Part shown: piece by piece, positions 58,954-64,000 of the stretch
Numbering within the stretch: the first letter of the stretch is position 1
How the letters are laid out: every line of letters begins with the position of its first letter
Assembly (NCBI RefSeq): GCF_015910445.1
Contig: NZ_CP048882.1
Coordinates: 6,011,501 to 6,075,500, forward strand
From: Streptomyces bathyalis
GTDB taxonomy: Bacteria; Actinomycetota; Actinomycetes; Streptomycetales; Streptomycetaceae
Direction: 5' to 3'
DNA length: 64,000 nucleotides
Program-made: the position numbers and the translations under genes
The notes under the pieces: generated by a model
Databases searched by the model: none
The model's input: only the letters and a program-made list of their open reading frames with translations
What the model was told of the DNA's origin: nothing

Positions 58954-58957
58954 GGTT
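58933..58957. promoter_or_regulatory. Inverted repeat upstream of ftsZ
   Basis: AACCCTAA at 58933-58940 and TTAGGGTT at 58950-58957 are exact complements with a 9-base spacer, 58 bases before the ftsZ start. It is AT-richer than its surroundings, so it overlaps a likely promoter or operator. A GACAC motif at 58924-58928, the WhiA consensus, is just upstream. ftsZ is a known target of WhiA/WhiB and BldD in Streptomyces; which factor reads this site is not shown. Confidence 0.55.
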
Positions 58958-59014
58958 CGGGTCGACGTGGACCGCCCGACAGGGATACGTAACTCGAGGC
59001 GAGAGGCCTTCGAC

Positions 59015-60226
59015 GTGGCAGCACCGCAGAACTACCTCGCAGTCATCAAGGTCGTCGGCATTGGCGGCGGTGGCGTGAACGCCATCAACCGGATGATCGA
59101 GGTCGGTCTCAAGGGCGTCGAGTTCATCGCGATCAACACTGACGCGCAGGCCCTGTTGATGAGCGATGCCGATGTCAAGCTCGATGTGGGCCGTGAACTG
59201 ACACGCGGTCTGGGAGCCGGCGCCAACCCCGATGTGGGCCGCAAGGCCGCGGAGGACCACCGTGAGGAGATCGAGGAGGTCCTCAAGGGGGCCGACATGG
59301 TCTTCGTCACAGCCGGCGAAGGAGGCGGCACCGGCACCGGCGGTGCCCCCGTCGTCGCCAGCATCGCCCGCTCGCTGGGCGCCCTGACGATCGGCGTCGT
59401 CACCCGGCCCTTCACCTTCGAGGGCCGCCGCCGCGCCAACCAGGCGGAGGACGGCATCGCGGGTCTCCGCGACGAGGTCGACACCCTCATCGTCATCCCC
59501 AACGACCGCCTGCTGTCCATCTCGGACCGTCAGGTGAGCGTGCTCGACGCGTTCAAGTCGGCGGACCAGGTGCTGCTGTCGGGTGTCCAGGGCATCACCG
59601 ACCTCATCACCACGCCGGGGCTGATCAACCTCGACTTCGCGGACGTCAAGTCCGTGATGTCGGAGGCCGGTTCGGCGCTGATGGGCATCGGCTCCGCTCG
59701 CGGGGACGACAGGGCCGTGGCCGCCGCGGAGATGGCGATCTCCTCACCGCTGCTGGAGGCGTCGATCGACGGTGCCAGAGGCGTGCTGCTCTCGATCTCC
59801 GGCGGTTCGGACCTCGGCCTGTTCGAGATCAACGAAGCCGCGCAGCTGGTCAGCGAAGCAGCGCATCCCGAGGCCAACATCATCTTCGGGGCCGTCATCG
59901 ACGACGCTCTCGGCGACGAGGTACGGGTCACCGTCATCGCCGCGGGCTTCGACGGCGGGCAGCCGCCGTCCAGGAACCGCGGCGAGAAGGCACTCGGTTC
60001 GCACGCCTCCAAGGAGGACCCCTCGTCCTCCTTCGGAACCGACTCGGACAGCGACCGCCCGTCGTTCGGTGGTCTGGGCAGCGTGACCCCGCGCGAGAGC
60101 GAGCCGGAACCGATGGGTGAATCGTCCGGCGGCGGCCGCGACTCACTTCCTCCGACGGTCCCGCCGGCCCGCCCGTACCAGGACAGCCAGGCCGAGGAAC
60201 TGGATGTGCCGGACTTCCTGAAGTGA
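59015..60226 (+). CDS. ftsZ: Cell division GTPase FtsZ
   Basis: A 403-residue tubulin homologue that assembles the division ring. The start is GTG 59015 (VAAPQNYLAVIKVVGIGGGG). The tubulin signature GGGTGTG is at 103-109 and the T7 loop reads NLDFADVKSVM. After the globular domain (to about 315) comes a disordered Ser/Gly/Glu linker and the conserved C-terminal peptide ELDVPDFLK, the SepF-binding tail. In Streptomyces ftsZ has several promoters, including a sporulation-specific one, and the 237-base upstream region is consistent. It overlaps pgeF in GTGA. Confidence 0.97.
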   Translation: MAAPQNYLAVIKVVGIGGGGVNAINRMIEVGLKGVEFIAINTDAQALLMSDADVKLDVGRELTRGLGAGANPDVGRKAAEDHREEIEEVLKGADMVFVTAGEGGGTGTGGAPVVASIARSLGALTIGVVTRPFTFEGRRRANQAEDGIAGLRDEVDTLIVIPNDRLLSISDRQVSVLDAFKSADQVLLSGVQGITDLITTPGLINLDFADVKSVMSEAGSALMGIGSARGDDRAVAAAEMAISSPLLEASIDGARGVLLSISGGSDLGLFEINEAAQLVSEAAHPEANIIFGAVIDDALGDEVRVTVIAAGFDGGQPPSRNRGEKALGSHASKEDPSSSFGTDSDSDRPSFGGLGSVTPRESEPEPMGESSGGGRDSLPPTVPPARPYQDSQAEELDVPDFLK

Positions 60227-60954
60227 TAGGCACGCACGACTCCGCGAGCGGCGCGCACTTCGCATTCACCGACAGGTGGGGCGGGGTGAGCGCCGCTCCG
60301 TATGAGTCGCTCAATCTCGGCGGCCGGGTCGGCGACGACGCCGCGCACGTACGCGAGAACCGTTCCCGTGCCGCAGCGTCGCTCGGGTTCGACCCGGCCG
60401 ACGTGGTCTGGATGCACCAGGTGCACGGGCGTGATGTCGCGCTCGTCGACGGGCCGTTCGGGGACGACACCACGCCGGTCGACGGAATCGTCACCCAGCG
60501 CCCCTCGCTCGCCCTCGCCGTTCTCACCGCGGACTGCACCCCTGTGCTGCTGGCTGATCCCGTCGCGGGCGTCGCGGGTGCGGCGCATGCCGGGCGGCCC
60601 GGTCTGGTCGCGGGCGTGGTGCCCGCGCTCGTCGAAGCGATGCGGGACCGCGGGGCGGTGCCGGAACGGATCATCGCGCGTACCGGCCCGGCCGTGTGCG
60701 GCCGTTGCTACGAGGTGCCCGAGGAGATGCGCGAGGCCGTCGCGGCCGAGGTGCCGGAGGCTTACGCCACCACGAGTTGGGGCACACCGTCGGTCGACGT
60801 CGCGGCCGGTGTGCGGGCGCAGCTCGAAGCCCGTGGTGTCACAAGTCTGGAACAGTCCACTGTGTGCACCATGGAGTCATCTGATCACTTTTCGTATCGG
60901 CGCGAAAAAACGACCGGTCGTCTCGCGAGCTATGTCTGGTTGGAGGCGAACTGA
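60223..60954 (+). CDS. pgeF: Peptidoglycan editing factor PgeF (YfiH/laccase-domain)
   Basis: A 243-residue protein that in E. coli prevents L-Ser incorporation into the peptidoglycan precursor. The metal-site motifs are WMHQVHG (His), LTADCTPVLL (Cys) and AHAGRPG; the last differs from the common AHAGWRG. Cysteines in AVCGRCYEVPEEM may stabilise the fold. It begins GTG 60223, overlapping the ftsZ stop. Its position after ftsZ is widely conserved, and editing of muropeptide precursors fits the operon. Confidence 0.9.
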   Translation: MIGTHDSASGAHFAFTDRWGGVSAAPYESLNLGGRVGDDAAHVRENRSRAAASLGFDPADVVWMHQVHGRDVALVDGPFGDDTTPVDGIVTQRPSLALAVLTADCTPVLLADPVAGVAGAAHAGRPGLVAGVVPALVEAMRDRGAVPERIIARTGPAVCGRCYEVPEEMREAVAAEVPEAYATTSWGTPSVDVAAGVRAQLEARGVTSLEQSTVCTMESSDHFSYRREKTTGRLASYVWLEAN

Positions 60955-60957
60955 ACC

Positions 60958-61686
60958 GTGACGGACCTCACGGCCCGTCAGGCCGAACTCGCCGAGAACC
61001 TCGCACGGGTGGAGGAGCGCATCGAGGGCGCTTGTGCCGCCGCGGGGCGCAGCCGTGACGAAGTGACGCTCATCGTCGTCACGAAGACCTATCCCGCCCG
61101 TGACGTACGGCTGTTGTCCGAACTGGGCGTGCGGCACGTCGCGGAGAACCGGGACCAGGAGGCGGCGCAGAAGGCCGCGGAGTGCGCGGACACCCCTGTG
61201 ACGTGGCATTTCGTGGGCCAGCTCCAGACCAACAAGGCCCGTTCCGTCGCGGGTTACGCGGACGTGGTCCACTCCGTGGACCGATCCCGGCTCGTCAACT
61301 CGCTGAGCAGCGCGGCGGTGGCCCAGGAGCGTCAACTGGACTGCCTGATCCAGATCGCGCTCGACGCGGAGTCAGAAACCGCCGCAGGACGCGGTGGTGC
61401 TGCTCCGGGGTCGGTTCTCGCGCTGGGTGATGAGGTGGAGGCCGCCCAAGGACTGCGCCTGGCAGGGGTGATGACGGTCGCTCCGCTCACGGGACCGTAC
61501 GCGGGGCGGCCGGGCGAAGCCTTCGAGCGGCTGCGGGAAATCTCAACCGGCCTGTGTACAAGGCATCCTGCTGCAACCATGGTGTCAGCAGGGATGAGCT
61601 CGGATCTCGAAGAGGCCGTAGCCGCCGGTGCGACACATGTGCGCGTCGGCAGTGCGGTACTCGGAGAGCGACCCAGGCTCGGGTAA
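60958..61686 (+). CDS. YggS/PLPBP-family pyridoxal-phosphate homeostasis protein
   Basis: A 242-residue single-domain PLP-binding TIM barrel related to alanine racemase. Lys43 in IVVTKTYPARDV forms the PLP Schiff base. Conserved HFVGQLQTNKARSVAG and SAGMSSDLEEAVAAGATHVRVGSAVLG (phosphate site) complete the motif set. It has no enzymatic activity in studied relatives and instead maintains free PLP. It sits between pgeF and sepF, as in most actinobacteria. GTG 60958 begins 3 bases after the pgeF stop. Confidence 0.92.
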   Translation: MTDLTARQAELAENLARVEERIEGACAAAGRSRDEVTLIVVTKTYPARDVRLLSELGVRHVAENRDQEAAQKAAECADTPVTWHFVGQLQTNKARSVAGYADVVHSVDRSRLVNSLSSAAVAQERQLDCLIQIALDAESETAAGRGGAAPGSVLALGDEVEAAQGLRLAGVMTVAPLTGPYAGRPGEAFERLREISTGLCTRHPAATMVSAGMSSDLEEAVAAGATHVRVGSAVLGERPRLG

Positions 61687-61840
61687 CGTCGCCAAGCAAG
61701 TCGGACCACGGCACAAAATATGGTCATTTCCGTTGGAGAACAGGCAGCGGGACAGGCCCGGGTCCAACCACCGGTGACGGAGCCATGGGGCCACCCCGCC
61801 GAAGGCAGGGGAACCCACCACAGAGCGGAGGACGCAGAGA

Positions 61841-62476
61841 ATGGCCGGCGCTATGCGCAAGATGGCGGTCTACCTCGGCCTCGTGGAGGACGATGGGTAC
61901 GACGGCCCGGGTTTCGACCCCGACGACGAGTTCGAGCCCGAGCCGGAGCCCGAGAGGGACCGCCGGCGGAACGAGCCGTTGCAGTCGCACGACCCCCTGC
62001 AGAAGGACGAACCGGCCGAGCCGGTACGCGTGATGCACCCTCCCGTGCAGCGGGAGAGGGAGCAGTCGTCTCCCCCTGCGGTCATCGAAAATGGACGATC
62101 CGGGAGAATTGCCCCCGTGTCATCCATCACACCTGAACGCCAGAGTCTGGAGAAGAGTGCCCCGGTGATCATGCCCAAAGTCGTGTCCGAGCGGGAGCCG
62201 TACCGGATCACGACGTTGCACCCCCGGACGTACAACGAGGCCCGTACCATCGGGGAACACTTCCGCGAGGGTACGCCCGTGATCATGAACTTGACGGAGA
62301 TGGATGATACGGACGCGAAGAGACTTGTCGACTTCGCGGCCGGTCTGGTCTTCGGTTTGCACGGGAGTATTGAAAGAGTGACGCAGAAGGTGTTCCTGCT
62401 GTCTCCTGCTAACGTCGATGTCACGGCGGAGGACAAGGCCCGCATCGCAGAGGGCGGGTTCTTCAACCAGAGCTGA
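61841..62476 (+). CDS. sepF: Cell division protein SepF
   Basis: A 211-residue membrane anchor of FtsZ in actinobacteria. The N-terminal amphipathic helix MAGAMRKMAVYLGL binds the membrane, followed by a Glu/Pro/Arg-rich linker of about 90 residues and the SepF core from about 118 (YRITTLHPRTYNEARTIGEHF, then VIMNLTEMDDTDAKRLVDFAAGL). The ATG has GGAGGACG upstream. It binds the FtsZ C-terminal peptide. Lacking FtsA in this cluster, SepF is the expected tether. Confidence 0.95.
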   Translation: MAGAMRKMAVYLGLVEDDGYDGPGFDPDDEFEPEPEPERDRRRNEPLQSHDPLQKDEPAEPVRVMHPPVQREREQSSPPAVIENGRSGRIAPVSSITPERQSLEKSAPVIMPKVVSEREPYRITTLHPRTYNEARTIGEHFREGTPVIMNLTEMDDTDAKRLVDFAAGLVFGLHGSIERVTQKVFLLSPANVDVTAEDKARIAEGGFFNQS

Positions 62477-62551
62477 AGACGCAAGGATCAACGGAACGGG
62501 CCGTAAGGTCACGCGAGAGCGCCCAACGTGGCGAGGGGAGAGGGAAGCGCA

Positions 62552-62836
62552 GTGAGTACCGCACTCGAGGTGGTCCAAGTCGCGCTGTACTGCTTCCTGC
62601 TCGTGTTGATCTTCCGACTGGTGATGGACTACGTCTTCCAGTTCGCCCGCTCATGGCAGCCCGGCAAGGCGATGGTGGTCGTTCTAGAAGCGACCTACAC
62701 TGTCACTGATCCGCCACTCAAGCTGCTGCGGCGGTTCATCCCGCCGTTGCGCTTCGGGGGCGTGGCGCTCGACCTGTCCTTCTTCGTACTGATGATCATC
62801 GTCTACATCCTGATCAACGTCGTGGCCAGGCTGTGA
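62552..62836 (+). CDS. YggT family membrane protein
   Basis: A 94-residue integral membrane protein with two helices (about 5-27 and 70-92) joined by a loop containing EATYTVTDPPLKLLRRFIPPLRFGGVALDLS, the YggT signature. The start is GTG 62552, preceded by GAGGGGAGAGGGAAG; an in-frame GTG at 62528 would add eight unlikely residues. The gene between sepF and divIVA is conserved in actinobacteria. Function is unknown; a role in osmotic homeostasis or division is only inferred. Confidence 0.88.
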   Translation: MSTALEVVQVALYCFLLVLIFRLVMDYVFQFARSWQPGKAMVVVLEATYTVTDPPLKLLRRFIPPLRFGGVALDLSFFVLMIIVYILINVVARL

Positions 62837-62888
62837 ACGATCGAAATGGTCTTGCCGACATGCCGACGAGTTACGTTGAGGTGAAGAG

Positions 62889-64000
62889 ATGCCACTGACC
62901 CCCGAGGACGTGCGGAACAAGCAGTTCACGACCGTCCGCCTCCGAGAAGGTTACGACGAGGACGAAGTCGATGCCTTCCTAGATGAGGTCGAAGCCGAGC
63001 TGACGCGCCTGCTGCGCGAGAACGAGGACCTGCGCGCGAAGCTCGCGGCAGCGACCCGTGCCGCCGCGCAGAACCAGCAGCAGGGCGGAATGCGCAAGCC
63101 GGAGCCGCAGGACAGGCAGGGCGGGCCGGTGCCCGCCGCCATATCAGGTCCTGTGCCGCCCGGTCAGCACGGCGGTCCGGGGCAGCACCCAGGTCAGCAC
63201 CCCGGCCAGCATCCTGGCCAGCACCCCGGGCAGCACCCGGGCCAGCACGGCCCGCAGCAGGGCATGGGCGGCCCCCCTCAGCTTCCCGGCGGTCAGCCGC
63301 AGCTTCCTGCCGGTCCCGGCGGTCCTCAGGGCGGTCCCGGCGGCCCCATGGGTCCCGGTGGTCCTCAGGGCGGCCCCGGCGGCCCCATGGGTCCCGGTGG
63401 CGGCCTGCAGATGCCGGGTGGCGGCGGGCAGAACAACGACAGCGCCGCTCGCGTGCTGTCGCTTGCCCAGCAGACCGCCGACCAGGCCATTGCGGAGGCC
63501 CGTTCCGAGGCGAACAAGATCGTCGGCGAGGCGCGCAGCCGTGCCGAGGGTCTCGAGCGGGACGCCCGCGCCAAGGCCGACGCCCTTGAGCGGGACGCCC
63601 AGGAGAAGCACCGCGTCGCGATGGGCTCCCTCGAGTCCGCCAGGGCGACGCTGGAGCGCAAGGTCGAGGACCTGCGTGGCTTCGAGCGTGAGTACCGGAC
63701 GCGTCTGAAGTCCTACCTGGAGAGCCAGCTGCGTCAGCTGGAGAACCAGGCGGACGACTCGCTGGCGCCGCCGCGTACTCCCGCCGCGCCTTCCCTCCCG
63801 CCGTCCCCGTCGATGGCCCCCGCGGGCGCACCCGCCGGTGGGGGGATGGGCACCATGGGAGGCCACCAGTCAATGGGCGGCAACGGAATGGGCGGCCCGG
63901 GCGGCCACGGTGGTCCGAGCTACGGCGGGGGCCAGCAGCAGATGTCCCCGGCCATGACGCAGCCCATGGCGCCCGTACGTCCGCAGGGCGGCCCCGCGCC
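62889..64000 (+). CDS. divIVA: Polar growth protein DivIVA (3' end outside window)
   Basis: At least 370 codons, open to the window end. MPLTPEDVRNKQFTTVRLRE is the membrane-binding DivIVA N-terminus, followed by a first coiled coil (YDEDEVDAFLDEVEAELTRL) to about 65. Residues 66-185 are a Pro/Gln/Gly-rich linker, and a second coiled coil runs about 190-290 (AQQTADQAIAEARSEANKI, then LERKVEDLRGFEREYRTRLKSYLESQ). A second Gly/Pro-rich tail follows. In Streptomyces DivIVA marks hyphal tips and is essential for apical growth. Two tandem repeat blocks sit in the linker. ATG 62889 has GAAGAG upstream. Confidence 0.95.
   Translation, partial: MPLTPEDVRNKQFTTVRLREGYDEDEVDAFLDEVEAELTRLLRENEDLRAKLAAATRAAAQNQQQGGMRKPEPQDRQGGPVPAAISGPVPPGQHGGPGQHPGQHPGQHPGQHPGQHPGQHGPQQGMGGPPQLPGGQPQLPAGPGGPQGGPGGPMGPGGPQGGPGGPMGPGGGLQMPGGGGQNNDSAARVLSLAQQTADQAIAEARSEANKIVGEARSRAEGLERDARAKADALERDAQEKHRVAMGSLESARATLERKVEDLRGFEREYRTRLKSYLESQLRQLENQADDSLAPPRTPAAPSLPPSPSMAPAGAPAGGGMGTMGGHQSMGGNGMGGPGGHGGPSYGGGQQQMSPAMTQPMAPVRPQGGPA
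63180..63239 (+). repeat. Five tandem 12-bp units encoding GQHP in the DivIVA linker
   Basis: Residues 98-117 of DivIVA are five consecutive Gly-Gln-His-Pro units, with a further partial unit on either side. Units vary at synonymous positions, showing selection on protein sequence. It is a coding repeat, not a CRISPR. Confidence 0.9.
63315..63392 (+). repeat. Two tandem 39-bp units in the DivIVA linker
   Basis: Residues 143-155 and 156-168 are identical 13-residue units (PGGPQGGPGGPMG), encoded by 39-base repeats differing at synonymous sites. Probably arose by slippage or recombination within the low-complexity linker. Confidence 0.88.

Noticed and set aside
63180..63392. CRISPR-like repeats
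   Set aside because: Units are 12 and 39 bases with no spacers and encode in-frame GQHP and PGGPQ repeats of DivIVA.

Overview
This is a very GC-rich actinobacterial chromosome segment, almost certainly from Streptomyces or a close relative. The indicators are frequent GTG and TTG starts, tightly overlapping genes, a sporulation-type division cluster, iron-box and TPP-riboswitch control, and a gene order that matches my recollection of the S. coelicolor SCO2132-to-SCO2077 interval. The broader set of genes (PimB-like glycosyltransferase, FadD15-like ligase, SRPBCC protein, ArsA-like ATPase, PlsC, class II DAHP synthase, PASTA kinase, Rv2175c-like protein, MetF, dcw cluster) also resembles the M. 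tuberculosis Rv2145c-Rv2188c region, so this is conserved core chromosome. I see no rRNA, tRNA, CRISPR array, prophage or intact insertion sequence.

Layout. 1-9.4 kb: the 3' end of a GT4 glycosyltransferase, a TTG-start acyl-CoA ligase, a phosphoesterase, an SRPBCC protein, an ArsA-like ATPase with an eroded P-loop, DUF5304 plus glucokinase (glkA), an EEP-fold hydrolase, and a minus-strand esterase/membrane-protein pair. 9.6-17.5 kb: PlsC acyltransferase, the MacS/MacR two-component system, a phosphofructokinase with PPi-type active-site residues, a fused anthranilate synthase (TrpE-TrpG) behind a Trp-Trp-Trp leader peptide and attenuator hairpin, and divergent class II DAHP synthase. 17.5-21.2 kb: iron storage (bfd/bfr with iron-box-like sites), a molybdopterin oxidoreductase, an internally deleted DUF4396 pseudogene, endonuclease IV and an SLT-domain secreted protein. 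21.6-31.6 kb: a PASTA Ser/Thr kinase, TPP-riboswitch-controlled thiO-thiS-thiG, a FAD oxidoreductase, an Rv2175c-like DNA-binding protein, thiE, metF and a low-complexity Gly/Tyr/Asn/Gln-rich membrane protein.

31.7-44.7 kb: a CrtI-like oxidoreductase; a GTG-start ABC ATPase/YhgE-Pip permease/TetR operon with a palindromic operator; a divergent SAV_6107-type HEPN protein; a methyltransferase; a DUF3040 protein; and a MoxR/DUF58/transglutaminase operon. 44.8-64 kb: a beta-carbonic anhydrase followed by the division and cell-wall cluster rsmH-ftsL-ftsI-murE-murF-mraY-murD-ftsW-murG-ftsQ-ftsZ-pgeF-yggS-sepF-yggT-divIVA, with divIVA cut by the window end. mraZ, murC, ddl and ftsA are absent from the cluster, but three 10-bp-phased GTGG repeats resembling an MraZ box precede rsmH.

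How the genes work together. The dcw block makes lipid II (MurE, MurF, MraY, MurD, MurG), polymerises it at the septum (FtsW, FtsI with FtsL and FtsQ) and organises the division ring and polar growth (FtsZ, SepF, DivIVA). aroH and trpEG form a divergent aromatic-biosynthesis pair with translation-coupled attenuation. glkA and pfkA control entry into glycolysis. The thi genes build the thiazole and couple it to the pyrimidine. The kinase, secreted transglycosylase and Rv2175c-like protein plausibly link cell-wall sensing to regulation. The most interesting points are the trp attenuator, the PPi-type phosphofructokinase, the MraZ-box-like repeats without mraZ, a TTA-containing small ORF ahead of ftsZ, the near-identical palindromes flanking the HEPN/methyltransferase pair, and the P-loop-degenerate ATPases.
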